NCBI RefSeq assembly: GCF_000813725.1
Contig: NZ_JWLD01000036.1
Span: forward strand, 1-64,000
Source of the DNA: Leisingera sp. ANG-Vp
GTDB taxonomy: Bacteria; Pseudomonadota; Alphaproteobacteria; Rhodobacterales; Rhodobacteraceae
Length of the DNA: 64,000 nt
Direction of reading: 5' to 3'
This document shows positions 41,454 through 50,925 of the stretch, one piece after another. A program made the translations under genes and the position numbers. The notes under the pieces were generated by a model that saw nothing but the letters and a program-made list of their open reading frames with translations, was not told the origin of the DNA and did not search any database. The first letter of the stretch is position 1, and each line of letters begins with the position of its first letter.

Positions 41454-42280
41454 TACTCGTTTCCTTGTTTCTGGTGCTTCAAACCGCTGAGATCAAAGCC
41501 GATCTCTTCCGCCAGGCGGGCGATGAAGCTGTGTTTTTCGGGCCGGTGCGCCTTGTGGTAACGGCGCACCATTGAAGCATAGAGGTGGATGGCCAGCGTA
41601 TCGTCGGTGAGCCAGCCGTCCTCCTGGCAATTGCCGCTGAAAAGGACGTCGGTCAGAACGCCGCGGATCGGATAGAACACATCCGGCTCGCGCACATGCT
41701 TTACTTCGCCGGTTTCGTTCAGCGTGTAGTCCAGCGCCCTTGGGCCCAGCGAGGGGCGCTGCAGCTCGAACGCTGTCAGCAGCCGTTTGCCGGGCGGGGC
41801 GGCTTCCACCTCTTTCTTGATCTTGCGGTTGAGCCAGGGGGGCACGAACCCGGGGTCCTCGAACCAGTCCAGGAGATGGTTCAGGGTTGCCGAGTCCTTA
41901 GGAAGCCGCAGCACCGCGCCGTTGATCGACCGCGTCGGCTCATAGCCCACGTGATAGTCCACATCCGGCAATGGCCGGTAGCAGAGCATATCGGTGTCGA
42001 TCCAGATCATCTCCGTCTGCTTCAAGAGATACAGGCGGAACAGATCCGACAGCATCGAAGCAGGCGCGTCCCCATGCCCTGCCGCGGCTGGGTCCCAGAT
42101 CTCCGCCGCGGGGCAGGTGAGGACACCTGCCGGAACCCGCGGCGCGGTCTTGCCGGTGTAAAACAGCACAACCTCGTGGCCGCGCTGCACGAAACTGGCC
42201 AAGGACAGTTCGTGCAGCCACATCAGGCTGTCGCCGACCCACAGGCTCGCTACCGCTGGAAGGGAAGTGCTGGACGCCAT
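41453..42280 (-). CDS. Glycosyltransferase-like protein with DxD motif, between leuC and leuD
   Basis: A 275-residue protein. [12 protein letters not shown] supplies the DxD motif used to bind metal and nucleotide sugar in GT-A enzymes, and [32 protein letters not shown] matches the N-terminus of GT32/alpha-1,4-glycosyltransferase-like proteins. It is cytosolic by appearance (no signal or membrane segment). The acceptor is unknown; an envelope polysaccharide or lipid is the usual role. It lies 17 bp after leuC, and its stop overlaps the leuD start, an unexpected interruption of a metabolic operon. Confidence 0.7.
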   Translation of the reverse strand: MASSTSLPAVASLWVGDSLMWLHELSLASFVQRGHEVVLFYTGKTAPRVPAGVLTCPAAEIWDPAAAGHGDAPASMLSDLFRLYLLKQTEMIWIDTDMLCYRPLPDVDYHVGYEPTRSINGAVLRLPKDSATLNHLLDWFEDPGFVPPWLNRKIKKEVEAAPPGKRLLTAFELQRPSLGPRALDYTLNETGEVKHVREPDVFYPIRGVLTDVLFSGNCQEDGWLTDDTLAIHLYASMVRRYHKAHRPEKHSFIARLAEEIGFDLSGLKHQKQGNE

Positions 42281-42297
42281 TGGTGCCCCCTAAAGGC

Positions 42298-43704
42298 TCA
42301 GATCAGCTCTCGCACATCCGTCAGCTTGCCGGTCAGAGCAGCAGCTGCCGCCATCGCCGGGCTCACCAGATGGGTGCGGCCCTTGTAGCCCTGACGCCCC
42401 TCGAAGTTCCGGTTCGAGGTTGCAGCGCAGCGCTCGTGCTCGGACAGCTGGTCGGGGTTCATCGCCAGGCACATGGAGCAGCCCGCAAGGCGCCACTCGA
42501 AACCGGCTTCCTCAAAGATCGCGGCCAGGCCTTCTTCCTCAGCCTGCGCCCGCACCAGGCCCGAGCCCGGCACGATCATGGCGCGCATGCCGTCCTTGAT
42601 CTTCTTGCCCTTCACGACTTCAGCCACGGCGCGCATGTCTTCGATGCGGCCGTTGGTGCAGGAGCCGATGAATACGGTGTCGATTTCGATGTCGGTCAGC
42701 TTCTGGCCCGGGGTCAGGCCCATGTACTCGAGCGAGCGGCGGGCCGCTTCGACCTTGCCGCCTTCAAAGTCCTCGGGTGCCGGAACAACACCGGTGATCG
42801 GCAGCACGTCCTCGGGCGAGGTGCCCCAGGTCACAACCGGCTCGATGTCTTCGCCGCGGATGGTGACAACCTTGTCGAAATGCGCGCCTTCGTCGGTGTA
42901 GAGGGTCTTCCACCAGTTCAGCGCGGCTTCCCACTGGGCACCTTTGGGCGCATGGGTACGGCCGTTCACGTATTCAAAGGTGGTCTCATCCGGGGCCACC
43001 AGGCCTGCGCGCGCGCCGCCTTCGATCGCCATGTTGCAGACGGTCATGCGGCCTTCCATCGACATGTCGCGGAACACTTCGCCGCAATACTCGATGACAT
43101 AGCCGGTGCCGCCGCCGGTGCCGGTCTCGCCGATGATCGCCAGGGTCACGTCCTTGGGGGTGACGCCGGGGCGCAGCTTGCCGGTCACTTCGACCTTCAT
43201 GTTTTTGGATTTCTTCTGGATCAGCGTCTGGGTGGCCAGCACGTGCTCCACCTCAGAGGTGCCGATGCCATGCGCCAGCGCGCCGAATGCGCCGTGCGTT
43301 GCAGTATGCGAGTCACCGCAGACCACGGTCATGCCGGGCAGGGTCCAGCCGTTTTCCGGTCCGACGATGTGCACGATGCCCTGGCGGATGTCCGACACCG
43401 GATAGTAGTGCACGCCGAATTCCTTGGCGTTCTTGTCGAGCGCCTCCACCTGGATGCGGCTTTCCTCGGTCATGGTGGCCGGGTCGGCGCGGTCGAGCGT
43501 GGTCGGCACGTTGTGGTCCGGAACCGCGATGGTTTTTTCCGGGGCATGCACCTTGCGGCCGGCCATGCGCAGGCCTTCAAAGGCCTGCGGGCTGGTCACT
43601 TCGTGGACCAGGTGGCGGTCGATATACAGCAGGCAGGTGCCGTCCTCTGCTTCATGCGCAACATGCGCATCCCAGATCTTGTCATAGAGTGTTTTGGGGG
43701 ACAT
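42298..43704 (-). CDS. leuC: 3-isopropylmalate dehydratase large subunit
   Basis: A 468-residue aconitase-family subunit carrying the [4Fe-4S] cluster. The cluster motifs are [14 protein letters not shown] for the first cysteine and CSMCLAMN for the last two. [18 protein letters not shown] is the typical N-terminus, and GGGAGAGGA precedes this ATG; sequence upstream in frame is out of family. With LeuD it converts 2-isopropylmalate to 3-isopropylmalate. It is the first gene of the leuC-GT-leuD operon. Confidence 0.97.
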   Translation of the reverse strand: MSPKTLYDKIWDAHVAHEAEDGTCLLYIDRHLVHEVTSPQAFEGLRMAGRKVHAPEKTIAVPDHNVPTTLDRADPATMTEESRIQVEALDKNAKEFGVHYYPVSDIRQGIVHIVGPENGWTLPGMTVVCGDSHTATHGAFGALAHGIGTSEVEHVLATQTLIQKKSKNMKVEVTGKLRPGVTPKDVTLAIIGETGTGGGTGYVIEYCGEVFRDMSMEGRMTVCNMAIEGGARAGLVAPDETTFEYVNGRTHAPKGAQWEAALNWWKTLYTDEGAHFDKVVTIRGEDIEPVVTWGTSPEDVLPITGVVPAPEDFEGGKVEAARRSLEYMGLTPGQKLTDIEIDTVFIGSCTNGRIEDMRAVAEVVKGKKIKDGMRAMIVPGSGLVRAQAEEEGLAAIFEEAGFEWRLAGCSMCLAMNPDQLSEHERCAATSNRNFEGRQGYKGRTHLVSPAMAAAAALTGKLTDVRELI

Positions 43705-43984
43705 GAGTCCTCTCCCGTATCTTGTAGAAATAGCTGGCTTTGGGCTGGGCAGGCACCTTATAGGCGCGCCAGGACCGTGCGGGCGGCGCCAAAGAACCGC
43801 TCGCGCAGGCGTGCGCGGTCTTGCAGTTCGATCTTCTGGGCCAAGACATAGGTCATGGCTGTCAGATACATCCCGACGGGCCGGCAATCAAGATTCGTTC
43901 GCAGGCGGGTACTGGCGTCTGATGCGGTGCAAGAGGGCAGCCGGTCCTTCAATAGAGAAACCCTGCCCCTGGTGCCCGCCGCGT

Positions 43985-44479
43985 TCAGGAGCCGCGGGTT
44001 TTCTCTGCCAGCCGCCTGGCATCAGCCCGCGACATCGACCGCAGGGCAAACCGCATGCCAAAGGCGCCGGCAATGCCCAGCCCGGCCATGATCAGCGGCA
44101 TCATCCAGGTGGAGAAGAAACCGTGCCGCTCCTGCACCCAGCCGCGGTTTTCCTCATGATACAGGATCCCGAATGTCTGACCCACCTCAGGCGTAAAGCG
44201 CACCGGCAGAAAAACCTCTGCCTTCCACCAGTCGCCGGCGGCATCCTGATAACGGACAGTCGGGTAATAGTCGCCGTCATCGACCGTGCGTTTGGTGACA
44301 GTATCGGTGCGGGTCCCATGGACATAGCGAACCGACAGAATTTCAGCTTCGGCAGGCAGCGCGTGGCGCACAAAGCGCCAGCTGTCGAGAAAGGCGATCA
44401 GGCCGAACAGGATAAAGATCCCCGGCACCAGAAACATCAGGATGCGCATCCACAGCGGTTGTTTGACAGTTTCTGCCAT
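43985..44479 (-). CDS. DUF3592 membrane protein
   Basis: A 164-residue protein with two membrane segments (MFLVPGIFILFGLIAFLDSW near residue 15-34 and MMPLIMAGLGIAGAFGMRF near 125-145) enclosing a beta-rich domain with YYPTVRYQDAAGDWW and VGQTFGILYHEENRG, the DUF3592 pattern. The function of the family is unknown. GGAGGGGC supports the ATG at 44,479. It is divergent from the MscS-like gene. About 280 bp separate it from leuC and hold nothing convincing. Confidence 0.75.
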   Translation of the reverse strand: MAETVKQPLWMRILMFLVPGIFILFGLIAFLDSWRFVRHALPAEAEILSVRYVHGTRTDTVTKRTVDDGDYYPTVRYQDAAGDWWKAEVFLPVRFTPEVGQTFGILYHEENRGWVQERHGFFSTWMMPLIMAGLGIAGAFGMRFALRSMSRADARRLAEKTRGS

Positions 44480-44589
44480 ATGCCCCTCCGTTTTCTGCAG
44501 CTTAGCAAAGCCTTGGCGGCCTGGCGATGGTGCCGCGCGGCTTGATCGAAACGCGGTAGGGCGGCAGACTGCTTTGAAAAGGGGGCGTG

Positions 44590-45963
44590 ATGGAGCAGGA
44601 AGAGACCCAACAGACAGACGCGCTGGCGGAAAGCACCGCCGAGGCGCTGGAATTCGGCCAGCGGATCTGGGAGCTGGCAGCCCAGGGCGGCGAGATGCTG
44701 ATGCGGCCCTGGAACGCCTATCAGGTCGGTATTGCCTTTGCCGTCTTCGTGCTGGCAACCCTCCTTGCCCGGCCGCTGGGGCGGGCCTACCACGACTGGC
44801 TGCGCAGCCGCAGCGGCTGGCCGCGCTGGCGGATGCGGGTGGCGCTGGTGCTGCACAAGCGGGTCCGGGCGATCCTGTTTGTGGTTCTGATCTGGGCCGT
44901 GGTTCTGATCATGCAGGAGGCGACCTGGCCCAGCCGTTCCCGCGTTCTGATGGTGATCGCCAACCTGTCTCTGGCCTGGCTGATCGTCGCCTTTGCCACA
45001 AGGCTGGTCAGCAACGCGCTGCTGCGCAACCTGGTGAAATACGGCGCCTGGACTTGGATCACGCTGCGCATCCTCGGCATTACGGCCGAGGCCGAAGACC
45101 TGCTGAACAGCGTCGCGATTGATTTCGGCGACCTTCGAATCTCTCTGTTGCTGGTGCTTCAGGCGATTGTGATTCTGGGCCTGATGCTGACGCTGGCGCG
45201 GCTGGTCTCTGCTGCCGCCGCCAACCGGATCCGCAACAATCCTGAGATTTCCCCCTCGATGCAGGTGCTGGGCGCCAAGCTGGCGCAGATCCTGTTCTAC
45301 AGCGCCGCCTTCTTTATCGGGCTCAAGGCAATCGGCATCGACCTGACCGGCTTGGCCGTTCTGTCCGGTGCCATCGGTGTGGGGCTTGGCTTCGGCCTGC
45401 AGAAGGTGGTCTCGAACCTGGTTTCCGGTCTGATCATCCTCTTGGACAAGTCGATCAAACCCGGTGACGTGATCTCGCTTGGAGACACCTTCGGCTGGAT
45501 CAACGCGCTGGGCGCCCGCTATGTCTCGGTGGTGACCCGCGATGGGCGTGAGTACCTGATTCCAAACGAGGATCTCATTACCTCGCAGGTGGTGAACTGG
45601 TCCCACTCCGACAAATACGTGCGCCTCGACCTGCGGTTCGGCACCGGCTACGGCGATGACCCGCACAAGGTGCGCAAGATTGCCATCGAAGCGGCCTCGG
45701 CCGTCGACCGGGTGCTCAGTTCCGCGGGCAAGAAACCGGTCTGCCATGTCACCGGCTTTGGCGACAGCAGTGTTGATTACGTGCTGCGGATCTGGATCGA
45801 CGACCCCACCGGCGGCCTCACCAATATCCGCGGCGCAGTCTATCTGGCGCTCTGGGATGCGTTCCAGGCCGAGGGCATTTCGATCCCCTTCCCGCAGCGT
45901 GAAGTCCGTGTATTGAACGACCCTGTGCCGGTTCGGGTTGCACCCGGCGGCGATGGCGGATAA
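44590..45963 (+). CDS. MscS-family mechanosensitive channel
   Basis: About 457 residues. An N-terminal set of membrane helices precedes the MscS core: the pore-lining helix is LSGAIGVGLGFGLQKVVSNLVSGLIIL, followed by the beta domain DVISLGDTFGWINALGARYVSVVTRDGREYLIPNEDLIT and the alpha/beta C-terminal cage. Longer than E. coli MscS (286 residues) owing to the additional N-terminal helices. It would open on membrane tension to release solutes during osmotic downshock. GTG at 44,587 and ATG at 44,590 are adjacent and in frame; I use the ATG. Confidence 0.92.
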   Translation: MEQEETQQTDALAESTAEALEFGQRIWELAAQGGEMLMRPWNAYQVGIAFAVFVLATLLARPLGRAYHDWLRSRSGWPRWRMRVALVLHKRVRAILFVVLIWAVVLIMQEATWPSRSRVLMVIANLSLAWLIVAFATRLVSNALLRNLVKYGAWTWITLRILGITAEAEDLLNSVAIDFGDLRISLLLVLQAIVILGLMLTLARLVSAAAANRIRNNPEISPSMQVLGAKLAQILFYSAAFFIGLKAIGIDLTGLAVLSGAIGVGLGFGLQKVVSNLVSGLIILLDKSIKPGDVISLGDTFGWINALGARYVSVVTRDGREYLIPNEDLITSQVVNWSHSDKYVRLDLRFGTGYGDDPHKVRKIAIEAASAVDRVLSSAGKKPVCHVTGFGDSSVDYVLRIWIDDPTGGLTNIRGAVYLALWDAFQAEGISIPFPQREVRVLNDPVPVRVAPGGDGG

Positions 45964-46074
45964 AGCACAGTCTTCGCATCGCCAGGGTGGGGTTTCATTG
46001 AAAATTTACCCCTTGGTTGCTACATTATTAACAGGCCCGGCGCCGGGGCTTGGCGGCGCGTTGTAAGGAGGACT

Positions 46075-46131
46075 ATGTCCTGTCACCCGTACCTCAAGCG
46101 GCAGATGCCGCTGTTAATGGGGCAGCCGTGA
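46075..46131 (+). CDS. Possible 18-residue upstream reading frame coupled to rsfS
   Basis: AAGGAGGA ends only two to three bases before this ATG, and its TGA overlaps the rsfS ATG (TGATG). It encodes MSCHPYLKRQMPLLMGQP. It could deliver ribosomes to rsfS, which otherwise lacks a ribosome site. Alternatively the strong site serves a longer RsfS beginning at a CTG at 46,080, eight bases downstream. Confidence 0.35.
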   Translation: MSCHPYLKRQMPLLMGQP

Positions 46132-46493
46132 TGGCTTCCCAGTCCCAGCCCACCAGCGAACAGCTGCTGGAGCGGATTCTCTCCTCACTCAGCGATGACA
46201 AAGCGGAAGATGTTGTGCAGATTGACCTGCGCGGCAAGACCGAGATCGGTGATTACATGGTGATCGCCTCCGGCCGTTCGACCCGTCAGGTCGCTGCCAT
46301 GTCGGAAAAGCTGATGGACCGCCTGAAACAGGACTACGGCATCATCTGCAAGACCGAGGGCAAAGGCGCCGGCGATTGGGTGCTGATCGACTCCGGCGAC
46401 GTGATCGTCCATCTGTTCCGTCCGGAAGTGCGCGAGTTCTACCAGCTCGAGAAGATGTGGATGCCTGCCGGCTCCACCGCTGCCGAAGGCTGA
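46131..46493 (+). CDS. rsfS: Ribosomal silencing factor RsfS
   Basis: A 120-residue member of the RsfS/DUF143/Iojap family, which binds ribosomal protein uL14 and blocks joining of the subunits when nutrients are scarce. Diagnostic segments are DKAEDVVQIDLRGKTEIGDYMVIASGRSTRQV and GAGDWVLIDSGDVIVHLFRPEVREFYQLEKMW. The ATG at 46,131 has no good ribosome site of its own. rlmH follows 62 bp downstream, the common pairing for these genes. Confidence 0.93.
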   Translation: MASQSQPTSEQLLERILSSLSDDKAEDVVQIDLRGKTEIGDYMVIASGRSTRQVAAMSEKLMDRLKQDYGIICKTEGKGAGDWVLIDSGDVIVHLFRPEVREFYQLEKMWMPAGSTAAEG

Positions 46494-46555
46494 ACCCGGG
46501 ACTGATTTGATGCGGGCCCGCGCCAGGGTGCGGGCCGGATTGCTTCAGGAATTTC

Positions 46556-47026
46556 ATGCGTCTGCATATCTGTGCGGCCGGGCGCCTGCGCTCTGGCCCG
46601 GAAAAATCCCTCATCGACGACTATCTCACCCGCTTCGACCGCACCGGCCGGGCGCTGGGCCTGGGGCCTGCGCGGGTGGTGGAGATCGAAGACAAGAAAA
46701 ACGGCGGCATGGCGGCTGAGGCGGTGCTGCTTCGCAAGGCGCTGCCCAAGGGCGCGGTGATCTGCGCTTTGGATGAGCGCGGCAAGGTGATCTCTTCCCC
46801 GGATTTCGCGGACAAGCTGGCCGGCTGGCGCGACAGCGGCCGCCAGGACCTGGCCCTGATCATCGGCGGCGCTGACGGGATCGACCCGTCTTTGCGTGCC
46901 GAAGCCGATTTCTCGATTTCTTTCGGCAAGATGGTCTGGCCGCATATGCTGGTGCGGGTGATGCTGGCCGAGCAGATCTACCGTGCGGCCACCATTCTGG
47001 CCGGGAGCCCGTATCACAGGGTGTGA
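46556..47026 (+). CDS. rlmH: 23S rRNA pseudouridine-1915 N3-methyltransferase RlmH
   Basis: A 156-residue SPOUT methyltransferase that methylates pseudouridine 1915 in helix 69 of 23S rRNA. The SAM-binding knot region DLALIIGGADGIDPSL and the C-terminal ISFGKMVWPHMLVRVMLAEQIYRAATILAGSPYHR are family signatures. The length is standard. It follows rsfS. Confidence 0.95.
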   Translation: MRLHICAAGRLRSGPEKSLIDDYLTRFDRTGRALGLGPARVVEIEDKKNGGMAAEAVLLRKALPKGAVICALDERGKVISSPDFADKLAGWRDSGRQDLALIIGGADGIDPSLRAEADFSISFGKMVWPHMLVRVMLAEQIYRAATILAGSPYHRV

Positions 47027-47130
47027 GCCTTCTCAGCGGGTATGAATGCGCCTTGCGGCGCATGCCTCCCCTCTCGGCAGCATAGCCGCCTGCCGGGCAG
47101 CGGGACGGGAGTGTTTAAGGCAAGATGAAA

Positions 47131-47484
47131 TCAGGGCAGGGTGAGGGTGTAGAACGCCTCGCCCCAGCCATCCACCAGGCAGCGGGCCTGGATTTGAACC
47201 TGCGTGGTGCCTTGCGGGATCTGCACGCCGCTCAGGGACCGGGTGAAGGGCTGTTCATGCTCGTGCGGATGCGCCAGCACCCGCAGGCCCAGCTCGTTGC
47301 CGTCCATGTCCAGTACCCGCCAGCCGTCGGCATAATGCTTCCAGCCGGTATCGGGATGGGACAGCGTGACGCTGAAGGTCCAGCTGTCGCCGGACTGGCG
47401 CGCGGTGGCGTTTTCGATCACCGGCTCCTCCGCAAGGGCGGGGGCGGCCAGGGAAAGCGTGAGAGGCAAGAGAAGGTGTTTCAT
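47131..47484 (-). CDS. Small periplasmic protein of unknown function
   Basis: A 117-residue protein with a clean signal peptide (MKHLLLPLTLSLAAPALA, then EEPVIE). The mature part is a short beta-rich domain with SWTFSVTLSHPDTGWKHYADGWRVLD and a single cysteine. I do not recognise the family; it occurs convergently placed after rlmH. Confidence 0.7.
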   Translation of the reverse strand: MKHLLLPLTLSLAAPALAEEPVIENATARQSGDSWTFSVTLSHPDTGWKHYADGWRVLDMDGNELGLRVLAHPHEHEQPFTRSLSGVQIPQGTTQVQIQARCLVDGWGEAFYTLTLP

Positions 47485-47519
47485 AGCGGCACCTTATCCC
47501 TGGAGAGGCCAAACGGCAG

Positions 47520-48242
47520 TCACGAAACCGTGTCCCCTTTGCTGTTTGGCGGGATGCGCAGCAGAATGATGCGGGAGTGCGAGGCAAATTCGCGCCGGTA
47601 GAGCACTGCGAAGGTGATGAGCACAGCGCCGGCGAGTGCTGCGGCGCCGGCCAGCCAGGCCACCGCAGCCAGAGCAAAATAGGTCGCCCGCATGCCGCGG
47701 TTGAAGCTGCGCGCGGCGGTGATGCTGATCTCGGCCGCCTGCGCCGCACGCGGATAGGCCAGCGCGTCGCCGGGATCATTCGGCACCGCTGCCATCAGCA
47801 CCGAGCAATAGCCGAACAGCCGGTGCGCCCAGACGTATTTCAGGAAAGCATTGGACAGAAGCAGCAGAACCACCAGGATCTTCACCTCCCAGACAAAAGC
47901 AGGGGCGCTGTCCTGGATCAGGTCCTGGGCCACGCCCGCCAGCTGCTCGGTATTGCCGATCAGAGCCAGCCCGCCGCCGATGGCGATCATCGAGGCGGAT
48001 GCGAAAAACGCTGTGCCCTGGCGCAGGTTGCCGATTAGCTGGGCATCAAAGATCCGCGGATCGCGCGCCACCATCTGCTTCATCCAGTCACGCCGGAAAT
48101 CCGCCATCAGCCAGGACACCGACGGCTTGCCCGCAGGCGGGTTCTCGATGCGCCAGCCGATCCACAGCCAGCCGCTGATCAGCAGGGCAAGGGCAGCAAG
48201 GTCAAAGAGGGAAAACTGGGTCAAACGGTCGAGCCAAATCAT
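47520..48242 (-). CDS. DUF599 membrane protein
   Basis: A 240-residue protein with four membrane segments and the DUF599 features RRDWMKQMVARDPRIFDAQLIGNLRQGTAFFASASM and FKYVWAHRLFGY-like KYVWAHRLFGYCSVLMAAVPN. The function of the family is unknown. It is divergent from glcD with 80 bp between. Confidence 0.8.
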   Translation of the reverse strand: MIWLDRLTQFSLFDLAALALLISGWLWIGWRIENPPAGKPSVSWLMADFRRDWMKQMVARDPRIFDAQLIGNLRQGTAFFASASMIAIGGGLALIGNTEQLAGVAQDLIQDSAPAFVWEVKILVVLLLLSNAFLKYVWAHRLFGYCSVLMAAVPNDPGDALAYPRAAQAAEISITAARSFNRGMRATYFALAAVAWLAGAAALAGAVLITFAVLYRREFASHSRIILLRIPPNSKGDTVS

Positions 48243-48322
48243 GGCCCGACCCTAGCGCGGCAATCCGCCCCTTGCCAGATGGGATAAATTGGTAATATTA
48301 TTTTACCAAATAGGAGAACCCG

Positions 48323-49771
48323 ATGCAGATGCCATCCCCGAACCCCGCCATTCTGGCCCGCAAGCAAGCGCTTGCAGCGCGGCTTTTGAAGGCGCTGCCG
48401 CCGGATGCGGTCATTCAGGACGAGATGGAAACCCGGGCCTATGAGTGCGATGCGCTGACCGCCTACAAGTGCCCGCCGCTGCTGGCGGTGCTGCCGCGGA
48501 CCACGCAGGAGGTCTCGGATATCCTGCGGATCTGCCATGAGGAGGGCGTGCCGGTGGTGCCGCGCGGCGCGGGCACCTCGCTGGCGGGCGGGGCACTGCC
48601 GACAGCAGACTGCGTGATCCTGGGCGTTGCACGGATGAATGAAGTGCTGGAGACGGATTATGAGAACCGCATCATCCGGGTGCAGACCGGGCGCACCAAC
48701 CTCAGCGTCTCCGGCGCGGTAGAGGAGGAAGAGTTCTTCTATGCGCCCGATCCTTCCTCGCAGCTCGCCTGCGCTATTGCGGGCAATATCGCGATGAACT
48801 CCGGCGGGGCGCATTGCCTGAAATACGGGGTGACGACGAACAACCTCATGGGCGTCACCATGGTGATGATGGATGGCACCGTGGTCGAGATCGGCGGCGC
48901 CCATTTGGACGCCGGAGAATTGGACCTGCTTGGCGTCATCTGCGGCAGCGAGGGGCAGCTGGGGGTGGTGACCGAGGCCACCCTGCGCATCCTGCGCAAG
49001 CCCGAAGGCGCACGCCCGGTGCTGATCGGCTATGACAGCAACGAGGTGGCGGGCGCCTGTGTCAGCGACATTATCAAGGCGGGTGTGCTGCCGGTGGCCA
49101 TCGAATTCATGGACCGCCCCTGCATCGAGGCCTGCGAGGCGTTTGCCAAGGCGGGCTACCCGATGTGCGAGGCGCTGCTGATTGTCGAGGTTGAGGGCAG
49201 TGAAGAGGAAATCCTGCATCAGCTGGGCCTGATCATCGACATTGCCCGCTCGCACAACCCTGTGGAGCTGCGCGAGGCTGGTGATGCGGAAGAGGCCGGG
49301 CGTATCTGGCTGGGCCGCAAATCCGCCTTTGGCGCTATGGGGCAGATCAACGATTACATGTGCCTGGACGGCACCATTCCGGTGTCCTCACTGCCGTTTG
49401 TGCTGCGCCGGATCGGCGAGATGAGCCAGGAGTTCGGGCTGGATGTGGCCAATGTCTTCCATGCAGGCGACGGCAATATGCACCCGCTGATCCTGTTTGA
49501 CGCCAACAAGCCCGGCGACCTGGAAACCTGCGAGGCCTTTGGTGCCGAGATCCTGAAGCTTTGCGTCGAGGCAGGCGGCTGCCTGACAGGCGAACATGGC
49601 GTTGGGATCGAGAAACGCGACCTGATGCTGCATCAGTACACGGCTGAGGATTTGGAGGCGCAGCTGAAAATCAAGGATGTGTTTGATCCGAAGTGGCTGC
49701 TGAACCCGGCCAAGGTGTTTCCGCTGTCTGTGACAGAGGGCCGCCGCAGCATGGCGCTGGCAGCTGAGTGA
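48323..49771 (+). CDS. glcD: Glycolate oxidase subunit GlcD
   Basis: A 482-residue FAD-linked oxidase. The FAD-binding region includes VPRGAGTSLAGGALP and PSSQLACAIAGNIAMNSGGAHCLKYG, and the C-terminal oxidase domain ends with NVFHAGDGNMHPLILFD and GGCLTGEHGVGIEKR. With GlcE and GlcF it oxidises glycolate to glyoxylate at the membrane. TAGGAG precedes the ATG. First gene of glcDEF. Confidence 0.95.
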   Translation: MQMPSPNPAILARKQALAARLLKALPPDAVIQDEMETRAYECDALTAYKCPPLLAVLPRTTQEVSDILRICHEEGVPVVPRGAGTSLAGGALPTADCVILGVARMNEVLETDYENRIIRVQTGRTNLSVSGAVEEEEFFYAPDPSSQLACAIAGNIAMNSGGAHCLKYGVTTNNLMGVTMVMMDGTVVEIGGAHLDAGELDLLGVICGSEGQLGVVTEATLRILRKPEGARPVLIGYDSNEVAGACVSDIIKAGVLPVAIEFMDRPCIEACEAFAKAGYPMCEALLIVEVEGSEEEILHQLGLIIDIARSHNPVELREAGDAEEAGRIWLGRKSAFGAMGQINDYMCLDGTIPVSSLPFVLRRIGEMSQEFGLDVANVFHAGDGNMHPLILFDANKPGDLETCEAFGAEILKLCVEAGGCLTGEHGVGIEKRDLMLHQYTAEDLEAQLKIKDVFDPKWLLNPAKVFPLSVTEGRRSMALAAE

Positions 49772-49774
49772 ACC

Positions 49775-49792
49775 TTGGGGGCTGGCCCCCAA
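49775..49792 (+). terminator. GC hairpin between glcD and glcE
   Basis: TTGGGGGC/GCCCCCAA stem with a two-base loop, followed by a second CCCCC and then AGTATTTTTGGCAAGATGAA. This hairpin plus tail is an arrangement I recognise as recurrent in Rhodobacterales genomes. The glcE start codon is formed from its last bases. It may attenuate transcription between the subunits. Confidence 0.55.
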
Positions 49793-49815
49793 ACCCCCAG
49801 AGTATTTTTGGCAAG

Positions 49816-50922
49816 ATGAAAATGATGACACCTCAGAGCGAGGCCGAATTGGCCGAAATCATTGCTGGCGCAAGCGGGCCTTTGTGCATTCAGGGCGGTG
49901 GCACCCGCGGGCGAACTGTGGAGGGGGATGTTCTGAGCACCTGCAGTCTGACGGGTGTAGAACTTTATGAGCCTGGTGCGCTGACGCTGGTGGTCAAGGC
50001 AGGCACGCCGGTGGCCGAGGTGGAGGCGCTGCTGGCCGCTGAGAACCAGCGCCTTGCGTTTGAGCCGATGGATCACCGCGGGCTGCTGGGCACCGAGGGA
50101 GAGCCGACAATTGGCGGGGTGATTGCTGCAAATGTCTCCGGCCCCCGGCGCATCCAGACCGGGGCGGCGCGGGATCATCTCTTGGGCGTGCGCTTTGTCG
50201 ATGGCTCCGGCCAGGCGGTGAAGAACGGCGGCCGGGTGATGAAGAATGTCACCGGCTATGACTTGGTCAAGCTTTTGTGCGGCGCCCATGGTGCGCTGGG
50301 GGTGTTGACAGAAGTGTCGCTCAAGGTGCTGCCGCGGGCCGAAGCGATGGCTACGGTTGCAGTGGCAGACGTGGGCTTGAACCAGGCAGTGGCGGCGATG
50401 TCGGCGTCTTTGGGCTCACCTTATGATGTGACCGGCGCAGCCTATGATCCGGACAGCAAGACCGCTTTTGTCCGGGTGGAAGGCTTTGCGGACTCGGTGA
50501 GCTACCGGAGTAAAAAACTGGCGGCTGAACTGGCAGGCTTTGGCGAAACCAGCATTTCCGCGGAGGGTGAGCCGCTCTGGCAAGGCATCCGTGATGTCTC
50601 CGCCTTTCACGGGAGGGAAGGCGATGTCTGGCGGATCTCGGTGAAACCCTCTGATGCTGTGGAGCTGGCACCGCGGCTGGAGGCGGAAGCGCTGCAGTTC
50701 GACTGGGGCGGCGGGCTGATTTGGGCACGGGTTGCCGAAGGCAACGACCTGCGGGCGCGGGTCAATGTGCCCGGTCATGCCACGCTGGTGCGTGCCAGCG
50801 CGGGCACCCGGTCACGCCTGGGCGTGTTCCAGCCGCAGCCTGGCCTCTTGGCTGCGATCTCAGAAGGATTGCGCCGCCAGTTCGACCCGAAAGGCATCTT
50901 CAATCCGGGACTGATGGGGTAA
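49816..50922 (+). CDS. glcE: Glycolate oxidase subunit GlcE
   Basis: About 368 residues, a shorter FAD-binding paralogue of GlcD. It has GPLCIQGGGTRGRTVEGD for the flavin site and GTEGEPTIGGVIAANVSGPRRI. Three in-frame ATGs (49,816, 49,822, 49,825) occur close together and lack a strong ribosome site; I use the first. It forms the second subunit of the glycolate oxidase complex. Three bases separate it from glcF. Confidence 0.93.
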   Translation: MKMMTPQSEAELAEIIAGASGPLCIQGGGTRGRTVEGDVLSTCSLTGVELYEPGALTLVVKAGTPVAEVEALLAAENQRLAFEPMDHRGLLGTEGEPTIGGVIAANVSGPRRIQTGAARDHLLGVRFVDGSGQAVKNGGRVMKNVTGYDLVKLLCGAHGALGVLTEVSLKVLPRAEAMATVAVADVGLNQAVAAMSASLGSPYDVTGAAYDPDSKTAFVRVEGFADSVSYRSKKLAAELAGFGETSISAEGEPLWQGIRDVSAFHGREGDVWRISVKPSDAVELAPRLEAEALQFDWGGGLIWARVAEGNDLRARVNVPGHATLVRASAGTRSRLGVFQPQPGLLAAISEGLRRQFDPKGIFNPGLMG

Positions 50923-50925
50923 GAC

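Noticed and set aside
43758-43952. 64-residue frame between leuC and the DUF3592 gene
   Set aside because: The last 30 residues ([21 protein letters not shown]) look protein-like, but there is no convincing ribosome site or domain; left unannotated.
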